This document shows positions 17,937 to 26,098 of a stretch of DNA of 64,000 bases, in pieces. Positions within the stretch are counted from its first letter, which is position 1. Every line of letters starts with the position of its first letter. Location of the stretch: positions 4,991,317-5,055,316 of the forward strand of contig NZ_QFRX01000001.1 of the NCBI RefSeq assembly GCF_003143935.1, read 5' to 3'. The position numbers and the translations under genes are program-made. The notes below the pieces were generated by a model that did not search any database, had not been told where the DNA came from, and worked only from the letters and a program-made list of their open reading frames with translations. Source of the DNA: Streptomyces sp. Act143. Lineage in GTDB: Bacteria > Actinomycetota > Actinomycetes > Streptomycetales > Streptomycetaceae.

Positions 17937-17977
17937 CATCGCCGCAGTAAGGGGCCGAGAGGCTCCGGCATACGACT

Positions 17978-18010
17978 GCGCCGGTCCCCGAGGAATTCAG
18001 GGACCGGCGC
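17978..18010. terminator. Bidirectional hairpin terminator
   Basis: Arms GCGCCGGTCCC (17978-17988) and GGGACCGGCGC (18000-18010) lie between the converging acetyltransferase and MFS genes. Confidence 0.8.
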
Positions 18011-18026
18011 GGTCGACCATCGGAGC

Positions 18027-19244
18027 TCAGCGGTGGACGGCGGCCCGCTGCTCGGTCTGCACGGCTCCGGCGACGACCTGGCTCGGCGTGCCGGCCGTGC
18101 TGTCCCGGCGTTCCAGGGCCGCCGAGAGAACGGCGAGGCCCAGGGCACCCGCGGCGAGGGCGGCACCCACCCAGTTAGGGGCTGTGTAGCCGAGGCCGGC
18201 GCTGATGACCAGGCCACCGAGCCAGGCGGAGAGCGCGTTGCCGAGGTTGAAGGCGCCGATGTTCACGGCCGAGGCGAGCGTCGGGGCGCCGTGCGCCTGG
18301 TCGAGGACGCGCTTCTGCAGCGGGGGGACCGTGGCGAAGCCGAGGGCGCCGATGAGCGCGATGGTCACGGCCGCGAGGACCTTGTCGTGCGCGGTGAGCG
18401 TGAAGAGCGCGAGGACGACCGCGAGGGCACCCAGGGAGACGTACAGCATGGGCATCAGGGCGCGGTCCGCGTACTTGCCGCCGACGAGGTTGCCGCCCAC
18501 CATGCCGAGGCCGAAGAGGACGAGCAGCCAGGTGACGGAGCCGTCGGCGAAACCGGCGACATGGGTCATCATCGGCGCGATGTAGGTGATCGCCGCGAAG
18601 ACGCCGCCGAAGCCGAGCACGGTCATCGCCATGGCGAGCAGGACCTGGGCGTTCTTGAAGGCGGCCAGTTCGTGGCGCAGGTGCACGCCCTCGGGCTTGG
18701 GCATGTCGGGGACGAGCTTGGCGATGCCGGCCAGGCCGACGACGCCGAGCGCGGCGACGATGGTGAAGGTGACCCGCCAGCCGACGGTCTGTCCGACGAG
18801 GGTGCCCAGCGGAACGCCGACGACGTTGGCGACGGTGAGCCCGGTGAACATCATCGCGATGGCTCCGGCCTTCTTGTCCGGGGCGACCAGGTCGGCCGCG
18901 ACGACCGATCCGATGCCGAAGAAGGCGCCGTGGGCGAGTGAGGCGACGATCCGGCCGATCAGCATGACGCCGAAGGCCGGTGCCAGGGCGGAGAGCAGGT
19001 TGCCGGCGATGAACAGGCCCATCAGCACCATCAGCATCCGTTTGCGGGAGACCTTGGTACCGAGCACCGTCATGAGCGGGGCGCCGAACATGACACCGAG
19101 CGCGTAGCCCGTCACCAGGAAGCCGGCTGTGGGGATGGAGACACCGAAGTCTCCCGCGACCTCGGGCAGCAAGCCCATGATCACGAATTCGGTGGTTCCG
19201 ATGCCGAAGGCCCCGATCGCGAGGGCCAGGAGCGCGAGAGGCAT
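18027..19244 (-). CDS. MFS transporter, drug:H+ antiporter type
   Basis: A 405-residue, 12-helix major-facilitator protein. The start ALLALAIGAFGIGTTEFVIM and the loop GTKVSRKRMLM are typical of the DHA1 arabinose-efflux/chloramphenicol-resistance branch. A divergent MarR-type gene begins 141 bases away, an arrangement that usually means local repression of the pump. The exported compound is unknown. Confidence 0.9.
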   Translation of the reverse strand: MPLALLALAIGAFGIGTTEFVIMGLLPEVAGDFGVSIPTAGFLVTGYALGVMFGAPLMTVLGTKVSRKRMLMVLMGLFIAGNLLSALAPAFGVMLIGRIVASLAHGAFFGIGSVVAADLVAPDKKAGAIAMMFTGLTVANVVGVPLGTLVGQTVGWRVTFTIVAALGVVGLAGIAKLVPDMPKPEGVHLRHELAAFKNAQVLLAMAMTVLGFGGVFAAITYIAPMMTHVAGFADGSVTWLLVLFGLGMVGGNLVGGKYADRALMPMLYVSLGALAVVLALFTLTAHDKVLAAVTIALIGALGFATVPPLQKRVLDQAHGAPTLASAVNIGAFNLGNALSAWLGGLVISAGLGYTAPNWVGAALAAGALGLAVLSAALERRDSTAGTPSQVVAGAVQTEQRAAVHR

Positions 19245-19385
19245 GGAGGTCTGCCCTTCCCGGTTGATTGCACAAGCGCTTTACAGTTGATGACAATACT
19301 TGCAGACGCCTGATAATTGCAAGCGCTGGATATTGCGAGCCTGCCCTATCCTGGTTTCAGCCGTTCCGGGACGAAGGAAACGCCA
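19245..19385. promoter_or_regulatory. Divergent MFS/MarR promoter region
   Basis: This AT-rich 141-base interval holds a CTTGCA (19299-19304) and TGCAAG (19318-19323) inverted pair. It also has the related TTGCACAAGCGCT near 19269 and TTGCAAGCGCT near 19317. These TTGCA-containing repeats are the best candidates for MarR operators; assignment is by inference only. Confidence 0.45.
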
Positions 19386-19844
19386 ATGACAGCGACGGAC
19401 CCCGCACTCACCGCCCTCGCCCAGGGCTGGTGCGCTCTCTCCCTGCTGCACGGGAGGATCGAGGCCCACATCGAGCGGGCCCTCCAGGCCCGGCACGACC
19501 TCAGCGTGCGCGAGTACTCCCTGCTCGACGTCCTCAGCCGGCAGCACGAAGGCGAGGGGGGCCACCTCCAGATGAAGCAGGTCGCCGACGCGGTCGTCCT
19601 GAGCCAGAGCGCCACCACCCGACTGGTGACGCGCCTGGAGGACCGCGGCCTGCTGACGCGCTATCTGTGCCCCACCGACCGCCGAGGCATCTACACCAAC
19701 GTCACCTCGGAAGGCATCGCCCTGCTCGAGGAGGCGCGACCGACCAACGACTCCGCCCTGCGCGAGGCGTTGGACGAAGCGGCCAAGAACCCCGAGCTGG
19801 CACCTCTGGTGAAGGTCGTCGAATCGCTGAAGGTGCCCGCATAG
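19386..19844 (+). CDS. MarR-family transcriptional regulator
   Basis: A 152-residue MarR protein. The winged helix is centred on MKQVADAVVLSQSATTRLV and RLEDRGLLTRYLCPTDRRG, the usual recognition helix and wing. ATG 19386 is chosen because the upstream frame runs through the promoter. It probably represses the divergent MFS pump gene and itself. An acetyltransferase gene begins nine bases after its stop and may be co-transcribed. Confidence 0.9.
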   Translation: MTATDPALTALAQGWCALSLLHGRIEAHIERALQARHDLSVREYSLLDVLSRQHEGEGGHLQMKQVADAVVLSQSATTRLVTRLEDRGLLTRYLCPTDRRGIYTNVTSEGIALLEEARPTNDSALREALDEAAKNPELAPLVKVVESLKVPA

Positions 19845-19853
19845 GCTGGCGCC

Positions 19854-20306
19854 ATGGGAGATCTTGAAATACGCCCCGCCACCTCCGAGGACGTCACCCC
19901 GATCGTCGCCATGCTCGCCGACGATCCACTGGGTGCCCGGCGCGAGTCGCCGGACGATCTCGCCCCCTACCTGGCCGCCCTGGAACGGCTCAGCGCCGAC
20001 CCGAACCAGCACCTGGTCGTCGCCGTGCGTGAGGGCCGTGTCGTCGGCACCCTCCAGCTCACGATCGTTCCCGGCCTGTCCCGGCGCGGCTCCACCAGAT
20101 CGATCATCGAAGGCGTCCGTGTGCACGCGGACGAACGCGGCAGCGGACTGGGCACCCAGCTCATCGAGTGGGCCATCGAGGAATCCAGGCGCCAGAAGTG
20201 CCAGTTGGTGCAGCTGACCTCTGATGTCACCCGCACCGATGCCCACCGCTTCTACGAGCGACTGGGCTTCGAGGCCTCACACGTGGGCTTCAAGCTCCCT
20301 CTCTGA
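19854..20306 (+). CDS. GNAT-family N-acetyltransferase
   Basis: A 150-residue single-domain GNAT enzyme. The acetyl-CoA-binding region reads GVRVHADERGSGLGTQLIEW and the end DAHRFYERLGFEASHVGFK is typical. The acceptor is unknown. It follows the MarR gene by nine bases, so both may respond to the same ligand, and its transcript would end in the 64-base palindrome just downstream. Confidence 0.88.
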   Translation: MGDLEIRPATSEDVTPIVAMLADDPLGARRESPDDLAPYLAALERLSADPNQHLVVAVREGRVVGTLQLTIVPGLSRRGSTRSIIEGVRVHADERGSGLGTQLIEWAIEESRRQKCQLVQLTSDVTRTDAHRFYERLGFEASHVGFKLPL

Positions 20307-20345
20307 GGCCTCCGCGCGGCCGTCTGCCATGCCTCCGCCGAAGCT

Positions 20346-20409
20346 GCCGCCATCGACCGGTGGGCGTCCTGTTTCACGTGAAACAGGACGCCCACCGGTC
20401 GATGGCGGC
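20346..20409. terminator. Perfect 64-bp palindrome with parS at its centre
   Basis: Every base from 20346 to 20377 pairs with its mirror in 20378-20409. The central 14 bases (20371-20384) are an exact parS, GTTTCACGTGAAAC. It sits between the end of the acetyltransferase gene and the converging serine hydrolase gene, whose stop codon begins at its last base. It is both a ParB site and a likely bidirectional terminator. Confidence 0.9.
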
Positions 20410-21794
20410 TAACCGATCCCGCGCCATCCCTCCGGGTCCACCCCACCAGGCACAGGAGCCCCCTCGTCGTACGGCTCACGCGTGAACACGAACGACCCGA
20501 GGTCCAGGTGGCTGACGCTGCCGTCAGGCCGCCGTAGGGCCCGCAGAAGCTCTCCGGCGTAATAGCCCTCCAACCCCGTCCAGGTGCCGTCACCGTTGGC
20601 CCGGAAGCGCGAGCGTCGGCCGCTGCCGGACAACGGACCCATCGAGACACCCCCCTCGGGGATGAGCCGCAGGGCGAAGGCATGCGTGCCCCAGTACCAC
20701 GGGCCAGCCAACTCCAGTACGCTCGCGTCGACTTCGGGCAGCGGGCGCCACGGCTCGGGAATGCGCGGCTCGGCTTCCACGACGATCCGGACCAGGTCGG
20801 CGCCGACGGCGGACAGCATCGGGCCGGATGTGCAGTTGGCCAGCACCACCGCCGCGACGTCGTCCGCCACGCTGATGGTGAGGTTCGCCAGGAACCCGGG
20901 CAGGGAGCCGGAGTGCCCCACGAGCAGTCGGCCGTCCCGGTGCTGGATCTGCATCCCGAGGCCGTAGGTGGCCCCGTCGACGACATCCGCGGCCTCGGCC
21001 GGGGCGGCAGGCGTGCGCATCTCCCGCACCGTCTCCGCGCTCAGAACCCGGTCGTCCCCCCGTACCAGGAAGGCAGCGAACTTCGCCAAGTCTCCTGTGG
21101 TGGACCACAGTTGGCCTGCCGCAGCCATCCTCCCCAGGTCCTCGGCCGGCTCCGGGAGCATCGCATCGGCCCACGGATGCACGGCCCAGCCACCCGCGTG
21201 CGGGGCCCGAGGATGAGCACTCGTACGGTCCAGGCCCAGAGGTTCGAGCACTTCACGCCGCAGAACCTCCTCCCATGCGGCCCCACGCACCTTCTCCACC
21301 AAGGCGCCCAGCAGGGTGTACCCGGGGTTCGAGTAGTGATGGCGGCGGCCGGCCGGATGCAGGAAGGGCTGTTCGCCGAGAACGTCGGACAGTTCAGGAC
21401 GCAGGGCGCCCGGGGTCCGCTCCCACCAAGGCCCGGGTGACTCGGCCGCCAATCCGGCCGTGTGCGCGAGCAGTTCGGCGATGGTCGCCTCCCCCGCGCC
21501 GGTGCCGGGCACGTACTTCTCCAACGGGTCACCGAGGTCGAGCACACCCTCGTCACGCAGCCTCAGCACGAGCACGGCGGTGAAGGTCTTGGTGATCGAG
21601 CCGATCCGGTACTGGACGTTCTCGTCCGGCCCGTGACCGTCCACCGAGGTCCGTGAACCGTGCCAGACGGCCCGGCCGTCCCGCACGACCACCGCGACCA
21701 GCGACGGCGCCCGCCCTTCCGCCTGCGCCACGGCGATCCGATGCAGCAGAGCGCGGCGCGTGCCGGGTAGCAGCTGTTCCTGAGATGTCGTCAT
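20409..21794 (-). CDS. Serine hydrolase, beta-lactamase/esterase class C fold
   Basis: A 461-residue beta-lactamase-fold hydrolase. The active-site SXXK is SITK in YRIGSITKTFTAVL and the YXN is YSN in HHYSNPGYTLLG. The third motif is probably HSG in VGHSGSLPGF. No signal peptide is seen, so a cytoplasmic esterase or peptidase is more likely than a secreted beta-lactamase. About 110 C-terminal residues form a separate domain. ATG 21794 is used. It begins 62 bases after the end of dnaB on the same strand. Confidence 0.85.
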   Translation of the reverse strand: MTTSQEQLLPGTRRALLHRIAVAQAEGRAPSLVAVVVRDGRAVWHGSRTSVDGHGPDENVQYRIGSITKTFTAVLVLRLRDEGVLDLGDPLEKYVPGTGAGEATIAELLAHTAGLAAESPGPWWERTPGALRPELSDVLGEQPFLHPAGRRHHYSNPGYTLLGALVEKVRGAAWEEVLRREVLEPLGLDRTSAHPRAPHAGGWAVHPWADAMLPEPAEDLGRMAAAGQLWSTTGDLAKFAAFLVRGDDRVLSAETVREMRTPAAPAEAADVVDGATYGLGMQIQHRDGRLLVGHSGSLPGFLANLTISVADDVAAVVLANCTSGPMLSAVGADLVRIVVEAEPRIPEPWRPLPEVDASVLELAGPWYWGTHAFALRLIPEGGVSMGPLSGSGRRSRFRANGDGTWTGLEGYYAGELLRALRRPDGSVSHLDLGSFVFTREPYDEGAPVPGGVDPEGWRGIG

Positions 21795-21855
21795 GGCCCC
21801 AGTCCACCCCGGCGAGTGCCGAGGCGTCGAGCTCATTCCGCCAGGGGTGGGGGGC

Positions 21856-23328
21856 TCAGGTCTGGGCCATGTCCACGAAGCGCGAGTAGTGGCCCTGGAA
21901 GGCGACCGTGATCGTCGCCGTCGGACCGTTACGGTGCTTGCCCACGATGATGTCCGCCTCGCCCGCGCGCGGCGACTCCTTCTCGTAGGCGTCCTCGCGG
22001 TGCAGCAGGATCACCATGTCGGCGTCCTGCTCGATGGAGCCGGACTCACGCAGGTCGGACACCTGAGGCTTCTTGTCCGTACGCTGCTCGGGGCCACGGT
22101 TGAGCTGCGAGAGCGCGATCACCGGGACCTCGAGCTCCTTGGCCAGCAGCTTGAGGTTTCGGGACATGTCCGAGACCTCCTGCTGGCGGCTCTCGGAGCG
22201 CTTGCCGGACTGCATCAGCTGGAGATAGTCGATGATCACGAGCTTGATGTCGTTGCGCTGCTTGAGCCGGCGGCACTTCGCGCGGATCTCCATCATCGAC
22301 AGGTTCGGGGAGTCGTCGATGTAGAGCGGCGCCGCCGAGACCTCGGGCATCCGGCGCGCCAGGCGCGTCCAGTCCTCGTCCGTCATGGTGCCGGAGCGCA
22401 TGTGGTGCAGAGCCACCCGTGCCTCGGCCGACAGCAGACGCATCGCGATCTCGTTGCGCCCCATTTCGAGGGAGAAGATCACGCTCGGCAGGTTGTTCTT
22501 GATCGACGCCGCCCGTGCGAAGTCCAGCGCGAGCGTGGACTTACCCATGGCGGGACGGGCCGCGATGACGATCATCTGGCCCGGGTGCAGACCGTTGGTG
22601 AGCGAGTCGAGGTCCGTGAAGCCGGTGGGCACACCGGTCATCTCACCGGTGCGGGAGCCGATCGCCTCGATCTCGTCGAGCGCGCCCTCCATGATGTCGC
22701 CGAGCGGGAGGTAGTCCTCGCTGGTGCGCTGCTCGGTGACCGCGTAGATCTCGGCCTGGGCGCGGTTGACGATCTCGTCGACGTCGTCGTCGGCCGCGTA
22801 TCCCATCTGGGTGATGCGCGTACCGGCCTCGACCAGCCGTCGCAGCACGGCCCGTTCGTGGACGATCTCGGCGTAGTACTCGGCGTTCGCCGCGGTAGGA
22901 ACCGTCTGCACGAGAGTGTGCAGATACGAGGCGCCGCCCACCTTGTTGATCTCGCCGCGCTTGGTCAGCTCGGCGGCGATCGTGATGGGGTCGGCCGGCT
23001 CGCCCTTGGCGTAGACGTCGAGGATCGCCTGGAAGATCGTCTCGTGGGCCGGCTTGTAGAAGTCGTGGCCCTTGATGACCTCGACGACGTCGGCGATGGC
23101 GTCCTTGGACAGGAGCATGCCGCCGAGTACGGACTGCTCCGCGTCGAGGTCCTGCGGCGGCACGCGCTCGAAGGAGCCGCCCCCACCGTCCCATTCGCCG
23201 TTCTCACGTCCGCGGTCGTGCTGCTCGTCGCGGCCCCGGCCTCCGTCGCCGCGTCGGCGCGAAGCAGGCAGGCGATCACTGGGACCGCTGTCGGCCCACG
23301 GATCGTCCAAGGGCTCGGAAATGCTCAC
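21856..23328 (-). CDS. dnaB: Replicative DNA helicase DnaB
   Basis: DnaB is the hexameric helicase that unwinds DNA at the replication fork. The N-terminal domain starts at PQDLDAEQSVLGGMLLSKDA. The RecA-type C-terminal domain has the Walker A ARPAMGKSTLALDFAR near residue 262, the Walker B-like VIIDYLQLM, and a late SQLNRG/ESGSIEQDAD block. No intein is present. The GTG at 23328 follows GGAGGAGGTG, giving 490 residues; the longer frame to 23397 is not needed. Confidence 0.97.
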   Translation of the reverse strand: MSISEPLDDPWADSGPSDRLPASRRRGDGGRGRDEQHDRGRENGEWDGGGGSFERVPPQDLDAEQSVLGGMLLSKDAIADVVEVIKGHDFYKPAHETIFQAILDVYAKGEPADPITIAAELTKRGEINKVGGASYLHTLVQTVPTAANAEYYAEIVHERAVLRRLVEAGTRITQMGYAADDDVDEIVNRAQAEIYAVTEQRTSEDYLPLGDIMEGALDEIEAIGSRTGEMTGVPTGFTDLDSLTNGLHPGQMIVIAARPAMGKSTLALDFARAASIKNNLPSVIFSLEMGRNEIAMRLLSAEARVALHHMRSGTMTDEDWTRLARRMPEVSAAPLYIDDSPNLSMMEIRAKCRRLKQRNDIKLVIIDYLQLMQSGKRSESRQQEVSDMSRNLKLLAKELEVPVIALSQLNRGPEQRTDKKPQVSDLRESGSIEQDADMVILLHREDAYEKESPRAGEADIIVGKHRNGPTATITVAFQGHYSRFVDMAQT

Positions 23329-23786
23329 CGAGCCACCTCCTCCCGTCCGCCGAGCGGACCTCGCCGTGCCTCTCTTTCTACGGCACGGCACTGACAAATG
23401 AGAGGCCCAACTCCGTTTGCGGCGCGTCGGCTTTGTGACGATTTCCCGGCCGACGGATGGAGCGGGCGCCGGACCACGGTAGGCCCGTCGGCACCGTCAG
23501 CCAATCTGGTTATCCACAGGCCATGTGGACGACGGCCCGGATGCTGTGGAGAACTCGCCGAAACCTGTGCACGACCCGGTGGACAGGCCTGTGAACAAGC
23601 TCGCCCTCCGTCCGGCCGAACCGCTCTGACCTGCCCGTTTCCCGTCCACCGGCTGTGCAGAAGAAAAACTTTCCCAGTCGGATCAAGATCACATCGAATG
23701 GCGCCCCCAAGCGCGCGACACACCACGCCAAGTAAGGGTCACTAATCAATTGCATCCATTACCTGTGGACGATTAGATTGGTGCTC
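23329..23786. other. Gene-free interval between dnaB and the MATE gene, with DnaA-box-like 9-mers
   Basis: No gene is seen in 458 bases. It contains TTATCCACA (23510-23518) and TGTGGACGA (23764-23772), both within one base of the Streptomyces DnaA box or its complement. Several looser CTGTG/CACAG words lie near 23545-23600. It must also carry the divergent promoters. The AT-rich AGTAAGGGTCACTAATCAAT run lies just before the MATE gene. Confidence 0.4.
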
Positions 23787-25124
23787 ATGACACACGCTCC
23801 CGCGACCTCGCGCGCCGCACGGCGACAGCACGACCGAGAGATCGTCGCACTGGCCGTCCCGGCCTTCGGTGCGCTCGTCGCCGAGCCCCTGTTCGTCATG
23901 GCGGACAGCGCGATCGTGGGCCATCTCGGCACCGCCCAACTCGCGGGCCTGGGGGTCGCCTCCGCCCTCCTGACGACCGCAGTCAGTGTGTTCGTCTTCC
24001 TCGCCTACGCCACCACCGCGGCCGTCGCCCGACGGGTCGGCGCCGACGATCTCCAGGCCGCCATCCGCCAGGGCATGGACGGCATCTGGCTGGCCCTCCT
24101 GCTCGGCGCCGCAGTGATCGCCGTCGTTCTGCCCACGGCACCCGCCCTGGTGGAACTCTTCGGCGCCTCGGACACCGCCGCCCCGTACGCGACCACCTAT
24201 CTGCGGATCTCGTCCCTCGGCATCCCGGCCATGCTCATCGTCCTCGCCGCGACCGGTGTCCTGCGCGGCTTGCAGGACACGAAGACCCCCCTGTACGTCG
24301 CCATCGGGGGCTTCGTCGCCAACGCGGCCCTGAACGCCGGCCTCGTCTACGGAGCCGACCTCGGCATCGCCGGCTCCGCCTGGGGCACGGTCATCGCCCA
24401 GTGCGGCATGGCCGCCGTCTACCTGGTGGTGGTCGTACGCGGTGCCCGTGCCCACGGCGCCTCCCTGCGTCCCGACGCAGCGGGCATCAGGGCCTCGGCC
24501 CAAGCCGGCGCCCCGCTGCTCGTCCGCACCCTCTCCCTCCGGGCGATCCTGATGATCGCCACCGCGGTAGCGGCCCGCCTCGGCGACGCGGACATCGCGG
24601 CGCACCAGATCATCCTGTCCCTGTGGAGCCTGCTCGCCTTCGCTCTGGACGCGATCGCCATCGCCGGGCAGGCCATCATCGGCCGCTATCTCGGCGCGGG
24701 CGACGCTCAGGGCGCCCGGGAGGCATGCCGCCGCATGGTGCAGTGGGGCATCGCGGTCGGCGTGGTGCTCGGCCTGTTGGTCGTGGTGACCCGACCGGCG
24801 TTTTTGCCCCTGTTCACGAGCGACTCCTCGGTGAAGGACGCCGCTCTGCCCGCACTGCTCGTCGTGGCGCTCTCCCAGCCGATCTGCGGGATCGTCTTCG
24901 TCCTGGACGGCGTCCTGATGGGCGCCGGTGACGGCCCGTATCTGGCCTGGGCGATGGTAATGACCCTCGCGGTCTTCACCCCCGTGGCCCTGCTCGTCCC
25001 GACACTCGGCGGAGGCCTCACCGCCCTGTGGGGAGCGATGACGCTGATGATGGCGGTCCGCATGGCGACCCTGTGGGTTCGAGCGCGGTCGGGACGCTGG
25101 ATCGTCACGGGTGCGACCCGCTGA
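23787..25124 (+). CDS. MATE-family efflux transporter
   Basis: A 445-residue, 12-helix MATE/DinF-type exporter; family landmarks include EPLFVMADSAIVGHLG, GVLRGLQDTKTPLYVAI and DAIAIAGQAIIGRYLGAGD. Export is expected to be driven by proton or sodium gradients; the substrate is unknown. There is little ribosome-site sequence before ATG 23787, and a TTG at 23778 is also possible. The stop codon is immediately followed by a row of parS copies. Confidence 0.92.
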   Translation: MTHAPATSRAARRQHDREIVALAVPAFGALVAEPLFVMADSAIVGHLGTAQLAGLGVASALLTTAVSVFVFLAYATTAAVARRVGADDLQAAIRQGMDGIWLALLLGAAVIAVVLPTAPALVELFGASDTAAPYATTYLRISSLGIPAMLIVLAATGVLRGLQDTKTPLYVAIGGFVANAALNAGLVYGADLGIAGSAWGTVIAQCGMAAVYLVVVVRGARAHGASLRPDAAGIRASAQAGAPLLVRTLSLRAILMIATAVAARLGDADIAAHQIILSLWSLLAFALDAIAIAGQAIIGRYLGAGDAQGAREACRRMVQWGIAVGVVLGLLVVVTRPAFLPLFTSDSSVKDAALPALLVVALSQPICGIVFVLDGVLMGAGDGPYLAWAMVMTLAVFTPVALLVPTLGGGLTALWGAMTLMMAVRMATLWVRARSGRWIVTGATR

Positions 25125-25125
25125 C

Positions 25126-25139
25126 GTTTCACATGAAAC
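25126..25139. other. parS-like site, one mismatch
   Basis: GTTTCACATGAAAC starts one base after the MATE stop codon. It is the first member of a parS row; a degenerate 21-base copy of it follows at 25148-25168. Confidence 0.7.
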
Positions 25140-25179
25140 ATCACGCCGTTCACAGGAGACATCACGCCGTTGCCTGACC

Positions 25180-25193
25180 GTTTCACGTGAAAC
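25180..25193. other. parS site, exact
   Basis: Exact GTTTCACGTGAAAC, second of a row of three in 97 bases. Confidence 0.9.
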
Positions 25194-25208
25194 ACGTCGC
25201 CTCATGAC

Positions 25209-25222
25209 GTTTCACGTGAAAC
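25209..25222. other. parS site, exact
   Basis: Exact GTTTCACGTGAAAC, third of the row, 15 bases after the previous copy. Confidence 0.9.
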
Positions 25223-25277
25223 ACCGCATGCCCGATCACTTCACTCAGACAGGGCCCGGCAGCGACTCAGCCATGCA

Positions 25278-25312
25278 AGAGGGGGCCGTACCCGATGGGT
25301 ACGACCCCCTCT
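25278..25312. terminator. Terminator of the rpsF-ssb-rpsR-rplI operon
   Basis: Sixteen-base arms (25278-25293 and 25297-25312) pair with a single mismatch around a three-base loop, followed on the minus strand by a short unpaired run. It lies just beyond rplI and faces the converging MATE gene. Confidence 0.8.
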
Positions 25313-25339
25313 CACAACTGCTCAAACCGAGCGCAGCGA

Positions 25340-25786
25340 TCAGGCCGCGACAACCTCGATGTTGACCTTGGCGGCAACCTCGGGGTGCAGACGCACGGAC
25401 GTCTCGTGGGCGCCCAGGGTCTTGATCGGCGAACCGAGCTCGATGCGGCGCTTGTCGACCTCGGGGCCACCGGAAGCCTTGATCGCGGAGGCGATGTCGG
25501 CCGGGGTGACGGAACCGAAGAGACGGCCGGCGTCGCCGGAGCGAACGGCCAGACGGACCTTGACCGCCTCGAGCTGGCCCTTGATCTGGTTGGCCTGCTC
25601 GATGGTCTGGATCTCGTGGATCTTGCGAGCGCGACGGATCTGCTCGACGTCCTTCTCGCCACCCTTGGTCCAGCGGATAGCGAACTTCCGCGGGATCAGG
25701 TAGTTGCGAGCGTAGCCGTCCTTGACGTCGACGACGTCGCCAGCGGCACCGAGGCCGGAGACCTCGTGGGTGAGGATGATCTTCAT
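25340..25786 (-). CDS. rplI: Ribosomal protein bL9
   Basis: bL9 binds 23S rRNA near the L1 stalk. The 148-residue protein opens MKIILTHEVSGLGAAGDVVD and continues DGYARNYLIPRKFAIRWTKG, the conserved N-terminal domain. A long helix and the C-terminal domain with RLFGSVTPADIASAIK follow. It is the last gene of the rpsF-ssb-rpsR-rplI operon. Confidence 0.98.
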   Translation of the reverse strand: MKIILTHEVSGLGAAGDVVDVKDGYARNYLIPRKFAIRWTKGGEKDVEQIRRARKIHEIQTIEQANQIKGQLEAVKVRLAVRSGDAGRLFGSVTPADIASAIKASGGPEVDKRRIELGSPIKTLGAHETSVRLHPEVAAKVNIEVVAA

Positions 25787-25804
25787 TAGTCGGTCACCCT
25801 TCCC

Positions 25805-26041
25805 TTAGCGCGCGGTGGACGTGTAGGGCAGCAGCGCCATCTCACGGCTGTTCTTGACGGCCGTGGCGACGTCACGCTGGTGCTGCGTGCAGTTGCCGGT
25901 CACGCGGCGGGCACGGATCTTGCCGCGGTCGGAAATGAACTTCCGCAGCATGTTCGTGTCCTTGTAGTCCACGTACGTGACCTTGTCCTTGCAGAAAGCG
26001 CAGACCTTCTTCTTAGGCTTGCGCACAGGCGGCTTCGCCAT
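25805..26041 (-). CDS. rpsR: Ribosomal protein bS18, zinc-motif form
   Basis: bS18 pairs with bS6 on the 30S platform. The 78-residue protein has the family core YKDTNMLRKFISDRGKI and RRVTGNCTQHQRD. It keeps a CAFC pair and a later Cys/His (NCTQH), consistent with the zinc-binding form. Actinobacteria often carry a second, zinc-free copy under Zur control elsewhere; none is in this window. It lies 18 bases before rplI. Confidence 0.97.
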   Translation of the reverse strand: MAKPPVRKPKKKVCAFCKDKVTYVDYKDTNMLRKFISDRGKIRARRVTGNCTQHQRDVATAVKNSREMALLPYTSTAR

Positions 26042-26098
26042 GGTGTTTCTCCTGTGTGATCAAGAAGTGTGGGTACGACCCACCCTCGGCCCGAAGGC

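Noticed and set aside
24707..25195. Minus-strand frame encoding repeated FHVKR peptides
   Set aside because: The peptides only reflect the parS palindromes read as codons; the frame is a shadow of the MATE gene.
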